From positions 46,573,315 to 46,637,314 of the forward strand of contig OY855904.1 in NCBI GenBank assembly GCA_963693305.1: a stretch of 64,000 nucleotides of DNA, given 5' to 3'. The stretch comes from Meandrina meandrites (taxonomy: Eukaryota; Cnidaria; Anthozoa; Scleractinia; Meandrinidae). Numbering within the stretch: position 1 is the first letter of the stretch; each line of letters opens with the position of its first letter. Shown in pieces: positions 10,099 to 20,139 of the stretch. Both the position numbers and the translations under genes were made by a program. The notes beneath the pieces were generated by a model. It searched no databases and was not told where the DNA came from. It saw nothing but the letters and a program-made list of their open reading frames with translations.

Positions 10099-11100
10099 CT
10101 ATAAGAAGAAAATGATTGCCTTAATTTGGAGCTAGGTGGCATAATACACAAGTAACGCGCGTGGCGAATGACAGCCTTCTTTCTCCTCAGGCGCTTCGCA
10201 ATTTTGTCGAGGACAACGGACAACTACCGGAAAGCACGGTACTTTCCACTTTGGAATTAGAAACCTGGACACGGCACAGAAATGGAGGTGGATGTTTACA
10301 GAAAACCAATACGCACTGACCGCTATCTCGATTTTCGTTTGTGCCACAAAAGATCCGTGGTCAACACGCCGCTACAAAGGGCAAAAAGCACCCCATCAAG
10401 AAACGAAGGTAGACAAGAAGAAACGCAACAAGTCAAAGCGATACTACGAGAAAACAACTACCCCTTGTTTCAAATACTTTAATGTTTATGATCACGCGCG
10501 TAAGCCTCGTACTACGTTTAACAATGAACTTGCTTTCATTTCTACCCGTACTCGATATTAAAATAACGACAGCCGCGTATTCAGGCAAACTATTTGAGAC
10601 TGCTGAGATATTTTTGAAATAAAAAGAAGCCATTTAAATTTTAAAGATCCTTTGAGTTTGGAGTCCATGTGGCTGCGAAACTTGAAAATGTACATCACAA
10701 GAACATTTCTACCAAGTGTTTATAAAATTGTAACACAAAATTGTCGAAAACTTAGATTTAATAAATCACCCAAGCACAGTTGAAAAGTACCTAATAGATA
10801 GGCTTTTAATGCCAAAATTATATCCCCATTCACAGCAAAGCTTGAACAGGTTTAAAGGGTTTTAAAAAATGTTTTCTTGACTTCATAGAAGGTATGAACT
10901 GATATTTTTTGACTTTAAATTAATCACAATAAAAACACAAATAACAGGTCACTACAGTACTTGAACCCTATGTAAAATTCAGACTCTCAGTTTTCTGTTG
11001 ATGATTTTCCTTTTTGTTAAACTTGGTTTGCAAACTTGTTTTGCTGGTGTGAATGGGGAATTCTATTTCAACATTTATATCTTCATTGCAATGTTTCCCT

Positions 11101-11120
11101 CCCCCCCCCCCCCCCCCCCC
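11101..11120. repeat. Poly-C run in an intron
   Basis: Twenty consecutive C (G on the transcribed strand of the minus gene), followed by ACCCACCC. Length is likely variable and may be inaccurate in the assembly. Confidence 0.9.
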
Positions 11121-11237
11121 ACCCACCCTTGGATTTTCTGTAGAGGGATTCGATTTGAGATGAACAAAAGAAAACAGATAAGAACATAAGTTAATGCATA
11201 AACAAGTGAGGACAAGTATGTTAAATTAACAACGTAC

Positions 11238-11666
11238 CTGAAATTTCCATTAAAGACTGTTTGCATGCCAAGTAGTCCTCTTCTAAGATAGTTGTTGATA
11301 GCGTTATTGTCTCCATATCAAGCTCGTCCTTCACCTTCTCTGTAATGAGGCACTCCTCGGCTACTGCATTTAGGTGACCAGAGCGATAATCATCCCACAG
11401 CCGTTCAAGGATCTCAAGGGTAGGACATTTCACAGTTATTTTTATGCTACTGTGTTCAATACGTTCTACATATACGAAAAGCTGTCCTACTAAGTACGCG
11501 TGAAAGTCTAAAAGTCCTTCTACTGAAGTGAGATCAAATCTCCCCACTCCCATTTCGACCTTCATTCGCATATGCCTGTTAACTTTTTCTCTTGTTTCTT
11601 GAGAACCTTGTTGTTTTGCGTTTCTGCTAATAGCATCAGCACACCAAATCTTAAATGGCAAATTAC
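11238..11666 (-). CDS. Exon encoding a TRADD N-terminal-like domain
   Basis: A 429-bp exon with acceptor TTTTATGTTTTGCTTTAG and donor TTTCAG/GTACGT, open in phase 1 for 143 codons. It encodes IWCADAISRNAK, a middle segment ending HSSIKITVKC, then PTLEILERLWDDY, SGHLNAVAEECL and TTILEEDYLACKQSLMEISG. I recognise the 'CPTLE.LE.LW.DY.SGHLN' and 'ILEEDYLACK' pattern from invertebrate proteins carrying a TRADD-like N-terminal domain, often next to death-fold or NACHT modules; vertebrate TRADD uses this domain to bind TRAF2. Family assignment is from memory and should be confirmed by a profile search. No death domain is seen in the window. Confidence 0.72.
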
Positions 11667-11876
11667 CTAAAGCAAAACATAAAAACTAATTAGCTTGTTG
11701 TTTCCTTGCAAGATAGGGACAGTTCATTTTTTTTATTGGGTTGGGGAGGGGAGGTGTGAGATTTATGGAGAGAGGCGTGCTTAAACAACCTTGTTAAAAC
11801 TGGAATATCATATCATTTAATATTATTTCAACAAAAACCTCAGCATAAGAGTCCTCTGCTGTTTTATGAAACATAC

Positions 11877-11945
11877 CTCGTTCAGGAATTGGTTCCAAAC
11901 TTTTCCGTTTCAGTTCACTTATGTCTCTACTTGAACCTTTTTTAT
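11877..11945 (-). CDS. Linker exon before the TRADD-N-like exon, 69 bp
   Basis: Acceptor GTATCTTCGGTTTTAG and donor GAACGAG/GTATGT. In phase 1 it encodes KKGSSRDISELKRKSLEPIP plus ER, a basic Ser-rich linker. It begins AT like the 51-bp mini-exons, so a preceding exon ending in G gives Asp. The intron to the next exon is only 210 bp. Confidence 0.6.
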
Positions 11946-12223
11946 CTAAAACCGAAGATACGCAATGATGACTAAAATTAAAGAAATGAATTAGAGGGAC
12001 CAAATCAGTTCCAATGGATATGTTGTGGCCCAGAGTTTTAAAAGTTTAAGATTACAATAGAAATGACTGTAACTCTTCTCTCATTCTGTGGTAGACAGGA
12101 GATGTCACGTACAGCAGACAAACACAAGCGAAAGCAAAATTATAAGAAATAAATGGCTATAATTATAAAAAAAACACATGAGCTATGCCTATCCATTTTA
12201 ATGTCTGTCCACTAGTTGTTCAA

Positions 12224-12501
12224 CTATATGGGAGGCGCGGTGGCCTAATGGTTAGTGCGCTGGACTCCGGATCGGGCGGTCCGGGTTCGAGCCCTGGCCG
12301 GGCTCCGCGATTTGTTCTTAGGCAAGATACTTTACTCTCATAGTGAATCTCTCCACCAGGTGTATAAATGGGTACCGGCGAATTTACTGCTGGGGGTAAC
12401 CCTGCGATGGACTAGCATCCCATCCATGGGGGTGTAGCAATACTCCTAGTCGCTTCATGCTACGGAAACCGGGTTTGTATACAGACTTTACCTTACCTTA
12501 C
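12224..12501 (+). mobile_element. tRNA-derived SINE with target-site duplication
   Basis: The head is tRNA-like with an A box (TGGCCTAATGG) and B box (GGTTCGAGCCC), as in an RNA polymerase III promoter. A non-tRNA body follows (CCTGCGATGGACTAGCATCC, then TCGCTTCATGCTACGGAAAC), ending in TTACC repeats. The flanks CCACTAGTTGTTCAA (12209-12223) and CCACTAATTGTTCGA (12502-12516) match at 13 of 15 bases, as expected of an aged target-site duplication. It lies in an intron of the minus-strand gene. Confidence 0.85.
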
Positions 12502-12522
12502 CCACTAATTGTTCGAAAGAGG

Positions 12523-12821
12523 TTAAAGTGTCTATATATACAGCCCACAGGGTTTTAGTGTTTTAAGTACCTATCAGGCATATTTATGCGGTCAAAATCG
12601 GTCAAAATGAGGTCACAGCACGTTTTGGATCCCAGACTCTTTTTTGTGTTGACTTGTGGTCAACTTTTTGGGGCGTGGCCAAAGCGGGAACTTTAAAGCT
12701 CCATTTTGCAGCAAAAAAAGTGGCGAATCCAAAAATTGCTTTTAGAACGTCAGTCTTGTTCGCGCATTATAGAGACACAAAAACCAAAAAAAAAAACCTA
12801 TAGGCTGTATAGACACTTTAA
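12523..12821. mobile_element. TTAA-flanked MITE, 0.3 kb
   Basis: The left end TTAAAGTGTCTATA..CAGCC and the right end GGCTGTATAGACACTTTAA are inverted copies, with TTAA at both outer edges. No ORF is present. TTAA targets are the hallmark of piggyBac-type transposases. It lies a few bases right of the SINE target duplication. Confidence 0.75.
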
Positions 12822-12898
12822 ATTATGTTTGGTCCGGTTGTTAAAAGGAGGTTAAACTCTAACCTTAGGTTAAAATTAAACCACGGGTTAGTTCAGAT

Positions 12899-13708
12899 GA
12901 CTATAAAAAAGCAGAGACCGATACAACGTAGAAAGGTTTTAAATTTTTGTACTATATTTCGGCTGGCCAAAGCAGCCTTCTTCAGGTACAATGAGAAATT
13001 ACATTGGGAAGGGTTTTATATGTAGTGATTGCGGTATTTTGCGTAATACCGGAAATACGTAAAGGTAATCAAATTGACAGTGTAAAATGAAATAAAAATA
13101 AAGTAAAATAAACTAAAATAGTAAAATAGCTGATAAAACAGTACAGATAAATAAATCAGTATGTTTCTTCGCGGACGTTAAGACCTTCGGGATCAATTGT
13201 CCTGCCTTTAAGATTAAAAAGGCTTCCCTGGCCTTACGGATTGAGTCCCTGTTTGAAAAGAATTTGGCCATGATGGGGATTAGTTGCATGTCATTAGCAG
13301 TGTGGTTAGGAGAGGATAGGAAATGTTGTGCAACTGTGGTAAGTTTAGATTTAGTGTTAGGGTTATCTATGGTCCGGCGGTGTTCGTTAAAACGGTCTTT
13401 TAAACGTCGTTTAGTCTCTCCTATGTATTGTAAATTACAGCGGTTATATTGAATCATGTAGATGAGGTTTTTAGTGTCACAGGTCAAGTTAGATTTAATG
13501 TGGCGCGTTTCATTAGTAGAAAAGAAGGTATATGTAGTAAGTCCGTCAGAAATGTAGGGGCAAGTGGCGCAGTTTTTTCCACTACATATAAAACCCTTCC
13601 CAATGTAATTTCCCATTGTACCTGAAGAAGGCTGGTTTGGCCAGCCGAAATATAGTACACAAATTTAAGACCTTTCTACGTTGTATCGGTCTCTGCTTTT
13701 TTATAGTC
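12899..13708 (-). mobile_element. Penelope-like element fragment with inverted terminal repeats
   Basis: Arms 12899-13027 and 13580-13708 are near-identical inverted repeats of about 129 bp, beginning GACTATAAAAAAGCAGAGAC. Between them is the 3' part of a Penelope-like ORF with a GIY-YIG nuclease. Terminal repeats in either orientation are known for these elements. Most of the RT is absent. Confidence 0.8.
13155..13616 (-). pseudogene. GIY-YIG endonuclease domain of a Penelope-like element
   Basis: KNLIYMIQYNRCNLQYIGET matches the GIY-YIG start (here IYM...YIG), followed by RRLKDRFNEHRR with the conserved Arg, and upstream Cys pairs in CSGKNCATCPYI. After a frameshift at about 13205 the C-terminus IDPEGLNVREETY reads to a stop at 13155, typical of the family tail. 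The N-terminal RT is missing. In an intact element the nuclease nicks target DNA for retrotransposition. Confidence 0.82.
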
Positions 13709-14035
13709 TTCATTTTTCTATTATAAAACCGATCAGATCATTATTGATCCAACATATACCAGTAGGATCATCGTCCACGGTTGCTTGCTTGTTTAAACAT
13801 TTTTAGTTCTGATGTCCATAGGGCGGTCCGGGGACATCCTCCCCGGGAAAATTTTGAAAATCTAGAATTGCTCTAATGCCATTTGGTGCATTTTGGAACA
13901 CTTTTCGAAAATAATTATAATTCTGGTTTATTATATCAAAAAGTGCCCATCTTGTACATAATTTTTTTCTTTGCGCTTTTCCTTGCATTAATATGTTTTT
14001 TCTTGCATTTACCCTTGCAGGTGGCTCACAATATA
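13709..14035. other. Non-coding stretch with repeat relics
   Basis: Nothing coding is convincing. A GGGACATCCTCCCCGGGAAAA segment and the minus-strand peptide APNGIRAILDFQNF look like transposon-derived residue. The tandemly duplicated segment begins at 14036. Confidence 0.4.
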
Positions 14036-14711
14036 CTTAAGGGCTTTCTATCTTTGGTATATATGACCACCACAGCTACCCCAGTAACTCCAGTGTACCT
14101 TATTTTGACTTTCCAAGCCTTTATAATTATTTGAGTACTTCTTTTTTTGTTACATTTTTTTGGCAAGTTCTTCCCGACTGTTTACTGTCACCATTACTGA
14201 TATTTTTCCCATTAATCTAAAGAACCATTCCGGTTTTCCTCACACAGTTGGATTTTTTTTTAAAACCATGCTTTTTTAGTGACTATTTCTACGCCAATTT
14301 TTTGCATTATGTGAATGGAATGGGGATAAAATAAGGGAGAGGTCATTATTTATGGGGAGGAGAGGGAGGTTAGTGAATGTTTTATGTATGCGTCCCATGA
14401 AAGCTCAAACAAATTTCCAGCCCTCTCTCCCCTCCCTCAATGTCATTAGAAAAAACTTGCAACCAACATAGAACAAAAAACAAAGCGGTTGACAAAGAGG
14501 GTCTCTAACAGGGTTCTTAATCCCACAATGATCCTGGCCAAAAGTTTTTCTCAAACTCCTAATCCTGATGGTTTTTATCGGCCAATCCCAATCCCGGTCA
14601 TAAACTTTTTAAATCCCTTACATCAAAGGAAGAAGGCCTTTTCAGGGGGTCCAGATCCCCTCACAGTAAAACCATTAGAACTAAAAATTAGCTCTTTCCA
14701 CAAAAGAAAGG
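14036..14711. repeat. Segment Y, first copy (left edge of the duplicated region)
   Basis: Homology to 20540-21213 and 31772-32445 starts at CTTAAGGGCTTTCTATC. It runs directly into segment Z (14712-15166) and then X, with no LINE in between. This copy therefore shows the arrangement without the LINE that sits in the two later copies. Confidence 0.85.
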
Positions 14712-14802
14712 ACATTGCACGTTCATGTAGCATCTTCCAGTTTCAAATGAATAAAGTCACACACCCTCTTTTTAATACTTTGTATGTCATTATTCTATGC
14801 CT

Positions 14803-15204
14803 TTAGCGCTGCCCTTTAACATAACTAGGAGGCCTTAAGAACGAACTTTTAAGGAGCCCAAAAGTAACACCTTCTTTTGTGTTAACCATCTTTTTTCCAC
14901 TTCCATGTAACATATTATCTCTCATACTCCTTAAATCGACAAACAAACCAAATATATTACCACTATAAAACTTTGTGGGAGTCATACTAGTTTCATGTTT
15001 TCCAAACTTTCTATACATTTCTTCCCAAAAATCACTTGGTTTTACAATTCCTTGACTATAAACTTTATTTGGTTTACCATTGATTACAACTTTTACTTCT
15101 GTCAAATCAGGATTAAATGTTTTTTTTTCCACTATCTCTTGCACCACCAGCATAAGTTTCATAAAATAATAATAACAAACCGTTAAAACTATCTCTTGGA
15201 ACAT
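14803..15204 (-). pseudogene. Segment Z ORF, unrecognised, copy 1
   Basis: The 133-codon minus frame contains TEVKVVINGKPNKVYSQGIV, WEEMYRKFGKHETSM and FYSGNIFGLFVDLRSMRDNM, ending SFLRPPSYVKGQR. The composition is protein-like and the frame is kept in four of five copies in the window. I do not recognise the family with confidence; it resembles a fragment of a repeat-associated structural or transposon protein. It has no visible catalytic motif and no clear splice signals. Confidence 0.45.
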
Positions 15205-15387
15205 TTACACTTACACTTTTATTGATTGTGTCAGCATTTAAAGCGGCAGGTACAAAAGGCAGGTCGCAGGTCACAGGTCACAGGTCAGTAAAAAGAAAAA
15301 CTCGGCAATTACATAATTACTCCTGCATTGCGGCGGAAGTACCGGCACTAGCTTTCGACGCATATGCTTTAGTATTATATTCTTAAA

Positions 15388-15762
15388 TTAGGATTTACAT
15401 CTGTCAGGTATGTTGAAGTGCACCAAACATGTTTTCAGCTTTAAATCTTCGTCTTTAAATATCAACTGGTTTTTGCATGGATAGCAACAGAACGCAGTCC
15501 ATTCATGGGGTCTGGAAAGAACAAGAGCCTCTAAGAGGAGCTTGGAACGAGGAATTCCCTCGTGCAACGTACCATGGCGGACGAAGAAGTTAGTGAAGCA
15601 TATGTTTTCGAGGTAAGAAAACAGCGCTTGCTGTTGCATTATTGGTACTTCAGATCCTCTCAAGAAATGTAAAATATCCAAATCAAAATGCTGTCGATCG
15701 TTCGAGTTTACTCCACGTTGTTGACTGTCGGCTGTCAGACCTTTGTTAATCTCTGGTTCCAA
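15388..15762 (-). CDS. Unrecognised ORF inside T1, unit A
   Basis: 124 codons containing HFDLDILHFLRGSEVPIMQQ, FFVRHGTLHEGIPRSKLLLE and CYPCKNQLIFKDEDLKLKTC. Three Cys lie close together (CCYPC). It is not recognised. The opposite strand has a start-like sequence at 15574, so this ORF may be a shadow of something on the plus strand or the reverse. Confidence that it is translated is low. Confidence 0.3.
   Translation of the reverse strand: MEPEINKGLTADSQQRGVNSNDRQHFDLDILHFLRGSEVPIMQQQALFSYLENICFTNFFVRHGTLHEGIPRSKLLLEALVLSRPHEWTAFCCYPCKNQLIFKDEDLKLKTCLVHFNIPDRCKS
15574..15612 (+). CDS. Candidate plus-strand first exon inside T1
   Basis: ACCATGGCGG is a strong start context. It encodes MADEEVSEAYVFE and then hits GAG/GTAAGA, a good donor. 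Equivalent sites are at 25992-26030 and 37253-37291 (GCCATGGCGG, donor GTAAGA). No downstream exon was identified. It overlaps the minus-strand ORF. Confidence 0.25.
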
Positions 15763-16328
15763 ACCGATGTTTCAGCTCATCGAGCATTCTTGAACGAAAC
15801 GGCCAATAATGGCGGACTAAAAAACTTCATGTACGCTGTTACCAAAGTGTGACGTCGCAATGAATTCAAAACAAAAATGAAAACAAACCCCGCGACCACG
15901 CAAAAGCCGGTTCTTTCGAGGACCCCTGGTTGTTAAAGAGCTACGTCATCATTCGTGTATTTTCAAAAGATTGGCTAAACTTTAAATTTCAAAATCGTCA
16001 TTTCGAAGCCCTTTCAATCCTTCCCATCCTCAGCCATCCTTGTTCTTTTTTGCTTTACAATCACCCCTTTGGTGCTTTCTTCCTTCGCAAACCATTATTT
16101 TTAGGTTTCCTAACATTTTAAGAAATTACTCAAAATATTGTGACGTAGCTCTAATGTAAAGACGAAGATTTAAAGCTGAAAACATGTTTGGTGCACTTTA
16201 ACAGGCCTGGCAGACGTAACTAGAAATTTGACAGTATAATACCAAAGTATATGTGTCGAAAGTTAATGCCGGTACTTCCGCCGCAATGCAGGAGCAGTTA
16301 TGTAATTGCCCAGTTTTTCTTTTTACTG

Positions 16329-16377
16329 ACCTGTCACCTGCGACCTGTGACCTGTGACCTGTGATCTGTGACCTGCC
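16329..16377. repeat. ACCTGTG heptamer array, 7 units
   Basis: Seven ACCTGYS-type heptamers in the right arm of T1. On the other strand they read AGGTCA spaced by one base. Confidence 0.85.
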
Positions 16378-16602
16378 TTTTGTACCTGCCGCACTCGACG
16401 TCAACTGCCACAAATTTGCATAAGTTAATTAAGCACAAGGGCAACGCCAAAAATAAAATATAAAATTTAAATTAAAACTCAAATATAAAAGACAGAGCTT
16501 GTAGGCTATTCAAAAACTAAAAACCAATAGCAAAACAATTGATTTTTTTTTTCCAGAAGGCAGCATTTTGCATTACAATTTTTCGCATACGATGAAACTA
16601 AC

Positions 16603-16698
16603 CTGCTAAAAATAACAGAGTTTGACATTCCGGCGTGTTAGCCGACTGAAATCTGCATTCTCTGAAGAGATACTCGCTACAGCCAATGTGTATTCGTG
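16603..16698 (-). CDS. Candidate 96-bp Cys-containing exon, unit A
   Basis: In phase 1 it reads RIHIGCSEYLFRECRFQSAN then TPECQTLLFLA, with donor GCAG/GTTAGT and AG acceptor ATTATGTAG. Length is divisible by three and the phase matches the rest of the gene. The acceptor has no pyrimidine tract. A related sequence about 365 bases to the right (NTLECQNYF in units B and C) suggests a local duplication. Weak. Confidence 0.28.
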
Positions 16699-17879
16699 CT
16701 ACATAATTTTTATAGGCACTAACTACTATGACTGAAGATTCTAGTTATTAAATATGTTAAATTCTAAAGAGTTTCTTTAAAGTCCATTCCCTATGACAAA
16801 TTGGAGGGGAGATCCAATTGAAAAGACCCCTATGGGAAAGAAAGCTGGTAAGACATAAAGGCTTTTTTCCCCAAAACTTGAAACCAATAAGGGAAAGGGT
16901 GCAAATCTGGTTGTCCTCGTTTCGCTCTTTCAACTTAAGCAACGGGATAAAATATTTAAGAATGCGAATGCCCGTGATATCCCTAAAATAATTTTGACAT
17001 TCCAGCGTGTTAGCAGAACTTTTTCAGTAAAACGATTTTTGCTACAGCTGAGGTACATTCGCTGTTCATAACTTTTTCCACGCACTTTATATTTAACTGT
17101 AAAAGTCAAAGGCTTGTTTTCATAGTTTATTCCCTTCGATAACCGAATCTCGGAAACAGCTTTTTCGAAGCGTTTAGGCGGAAATTAAGATACCTTACAT
17201 CGCAGCCGCTCATTTAACCTTCTTAATCCTAATTTTGGGGCAATATTTGATGATTTTAAGTAAACCCATGTTTTATCCCAAACACAAAGCTAGTTTTGAG
17301 AACATTTGCTCTCTTGGATATTTATTTTATGCGGAAAGTTAGAAACCAGGATAGGACAAAATTGTGTCACGCACGTTATGACTATTGAATATAGGCCATG
17401 TTCATCGAACTCCTGTAGTTCAAAAAGGTTAGTGCCCAAAAATGTTTTTTCTGTTCTTTGTACACTAACCCTAGAACTGAACATGGGTAGTAGTTTGGGC
17501 TCCAGATCACGTTATACTTTTGAGAAATACTTCTTTAACTAACAGCATGTTTGCCTAAATTTTGCCAGGGCTCTTTGTGGGGTATTTTCAAAAAAGCGGA
17601 ATTTTTTCAGCACCTTCAGTGCAATGCCTTAATTTGACACGAAACAGGACGATTTTTTCGGTTTTGGACCGTCCTCGGAAATCATCGACAAAAATATTAC
17701 AAAATAGCAGTAGAAGCGAAAATATTGCAATTTTTGTTTATCATATGGATCAATTGTCTTGCCCAGAAAATTTGAAGGAATTCTATTTTGGGCCGAAAAT
17801 CGAGTGGTCGGATCTTACGCGGACAGACTTTTAAACATGATTGAATGACGACGTCTTGAAGACGTTTTGTCCTCCTTAG

Positions 17880-17955
17880 CCTACGTGCAGCCGTCTCCCA
17901 TTTCATCGCGCCCATTTCCTTTCTGCACGAGGAACTAGGAGACGGTTGCACGCAG
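17880..17955. repeat. Short foldback repeat near the mini-exons
   Basis: Arms CGTGCAGCCGTCTCC and its inverse, about 75 bp in all. Similar foldbacks are at 19566-19635, 29110-29183, 30798-30868, 40380-40455 and 42068-42138; half-copies (GAGACGGCTGCACGC) are near 18607, 29838 and 41107. They look like a very small MITE family. Confidence 0.7.
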
Positions 17956-18165
17956 ACTTGCATATCTTCCGAAATCCATTGTCCCATCCTACCATCTACC
18001 CATCCCCGTATTCTCAAATTGCCATTCCTATGCATCTATCTTCACATCATTCCATTTTCGAATCTTCTCGTCATACCGTTGTCCAGATTTAACAAGATAA
18101 GAATTGGAAAAACCTCTCTCAGAAAAAGACCCTTAAACTGACTTTGATATATAAATTTAAAATAC

Positions 18166-18216
18166 CTGCACAAGATTTCTGTGTTGGTGATGAAGCTACG
18201 GCATCTGCATGTTGAT
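18166..18216 (-). CDS. Mini-exon a, unit A (51 bp)
   Basis: Acceptor TACTTTTTTGACAG and donor TGCAG/GTATTT. In phase 1 it encodes QHADAVASSPTQKSCA, preceded by Asp when the upstream exon ends in G. This is the best-formed acceptor of the family. Confidence 0.6.
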
Positions 18217-18511
18217 CTGTCAAAAAAGTACAAAAAAACATTCGTAAATATAATTTATCATGCCATGAAGCTGTTTTGTCGTTTTAACTAGAGTATCATT
18301 TACTTTCCTATCATTCTCAAATTCTTTCATATTCCAATTTTTTTCTTCCTCTATCCTTTCATCCTATCCACTATTTTCCCATCATTCTATCTTCCCGTCT
18401 AACCGTTCTCCAATTTTAATTCCCCCCTTCACCTAAATTAACTCTTTCTGCGGAAGGGTTGATGATCGACAATAACCTGAGAATGAGATTGATAAGAAAC
18501 ATTCGAAATAC

Positions 18512-18562
18512 CTGCACTAGTTTTCTGTTGTGGCGATAAAGCTGCTTCACCCACTTGTTGAT
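18512..18562 (-). CDS. Mini-exon b, unit A (51 bp)
   Basis: Acceptor GTTTATCGCCAG, donor TGCAG/GTATTT. Encodes QQVGEAALSPQQKTSA in phase 1. Lies 295 bases from exon a. Confidence 0.58.
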
Positions 18563-19055
18563 CTGGCGATAAACGTGAAACACTCTTTTAAACATGAGTA
18601 AAAAGGAGACGGCTGCACGCTGGTTAACATTATTGATTTTACAGCATTGAACAACTTTATCTCGAAAACGGTTATACACAGAAAGGAAAAATACAACACA
18701 TATATAATTGCTAATTTGAATGAAAAAAACAATTGTTGAATAACAAAAGGTAAAAACGCCTAGGCCAATGATAAGCTGAATTAACAATTCCTGTGAAATA
18801 TATTAAAATTCAAATAACAACCGTCAAATACTTTCCCAATAACAACAAACATGTCTTCCGCTCATCCATTGTTCCATCCTGCCATCTACCCGTTCCCCTT
18901 TTCTCAAATTGTCATTCCCATGCTTCTTTGTCTAAATCATTCTATTTTCAAATCTTCTCGTCATGCCGTTGTCCAGATTTAACAAGATAAGAACTGAAAA
19001 CACCTCTCTCAGAAAACGACCCTGAAACTGTGTTTGATATAAAAGTATAAAATAC

Positions 19056-19106
19056 CTGCACAAGAGTCCTGAAGTGGTGATGAAGCTACGGCACCTGCAT
19101 GTTGAT
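19056..19106 (-). CDS. Mini-exon c, unit A (51 bp), splice sites intact
   Basis: Acceptor TACTTTTTTGACAG, donor TGCAG/GTATTT. Encodes QHAGAVASSPLQDSCA. This is the only copy of c with an AG acceptor; units B and C have lost it. Confidence 0.58.
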
Positions 19107-19428
19107 CTGTCAAAAAAGTACAAAAAGCATTCGTTAATATAACTTACCAAGTCTGAAGCTGTTTTGTCGTTTTAACTAGAGTATCATTTACTTTCCCGTC
19201 ATTCTCAAATTCATTCATATTTCAATTCTCTTCTCCCTCTATCCTTTCATCCTGCCATTCTTCTTTTCTTCTATACTCCTATCCACCTATTTTACCATTT
19301 TTCTATCTTCCCATCTAACTGTTCCTCAATGTCAATTTCCCCCTTTCACCTAAATTAATTCTTTTACGAGAAGGATTGACGATCGACAATAACCTGAGAA
19401 TGAGATTGATAAAAAAAGGTCGAGATAC

Positions 19429-19479
19429 CTACACCAGCTCCTTGTGGTGGCGATAAAGCTTCGGCACCCACTTGTTGAT
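19429..19479 (-). pseudogene. Mini-exon d, unit A, acceptor lost
   Basis: The reading frame (QQVGAEALSPPQGAGV) and donor are kept, but the base pair before the exon is GC where its relatives have AG (CATTGCCGC against TATCGCCAG in b). Probably skipped. Confidence 0.5.
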
Positions 19480-19827
19480 GCGGCAATGAAAGTGAAACAC
19501 TCTTAAACATGATTGAGTGACGAAGTCGTGAAGACTTTTGTCCTTTGTATCCTATTATCCCTTAGCCTACGTGCAGCGGTCAACCGTCTCCCATTTCCTG
19601 TCTGCGTTAGGAAATAGGAGACGGCTTCACGCAGGTTAGCAAGTCTTCCGTCCATCCATTGTCCCATCCTGCCATCTACCCTTTTCCCTATTCTCAAATT
19701 GTCATTCCCACGCTTCTTTCTTTACATCATTCCATTTTCGAATCTTCTCATCATACCGTTGGCCAGATTTAACAAGATAAGGTTTGGAAACACCTGAGAC
19801 TGAGTTTGATAAAGAAGTTCAAAATAC

Positions 19828-19878
19828 CTGCACTAGATTCCTGTATTGGTGACGAAGCTGGAGCACCTCTTTGTTGAT
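19828..19878 (-). CDS. Mini-exon e, unit A (51 bp)
   Basis: Acceptor CTTGTACTTTTGACAG, donor TGCAG/GTATTT. Encodes QQRGAPASSPIQESSA, the version closest to the ATG exon sequence (ASSQPIPILA). Confidence 0.6.
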
Positions 19879-20076
19879 CTGTCAAAAGTACAAGAAACAC
19901 GTGTAAATGGAAATGACACTGACTAAAGTCCTGAGGCCGTTTTTCCTTCCAAGTATGTACCATTCCCAGTCATTCTATGTTGTGACTCTGTTCTCCGCCC
20001 CTACCCCCATGCTCCTACCGACTCATCTTTTCGTCTTCCCATCTATCCATTCTTCAAACCCACTTTCATCGAATAC

Positions 20077-20139
20077 ACTCTCCCAGGGGGGAGTAGCGAA
20101 GAATGAGTGGGCGATGAAGCAATGGCACCCCACGTCCAT
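20077..20139 (-). CDS. Diverged mini-exon f, unit A (63 bp candidate)
   Basis: A good acceptor, GTTCTTTGCACAG, then ATGGACGTGGGGTGCC, related to d but with a one-base loss that changes the frame. A possible donor GAGAGT/GTATTC gives a 63-bp phase-1 exon with no stop. May be a relic. Confidence 0.3.

Larger units (their letters stand above)
15243..16392. mobile_element. Inverted-repeat element T1, copy in unit A
   Basis: Arms 15243-15458 and 16156-16392 are inverted copies beginning GCGGCAGGTACAAAAGG. Both carry heptamer arrays containing AGGTCA (four copies left, seven right). The arms also share CAAACATGTTTTCAGC. No target duplication was found. It holds the 124-codon ORF described separately. 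Confidence 0.75.

Noticed and set aside
12231..12310. Possible tRNA gene
   Set aside because: A and B boxes are present, but the acceptor stem does not pair well and the sequence continues into a SINE body with target duplications.
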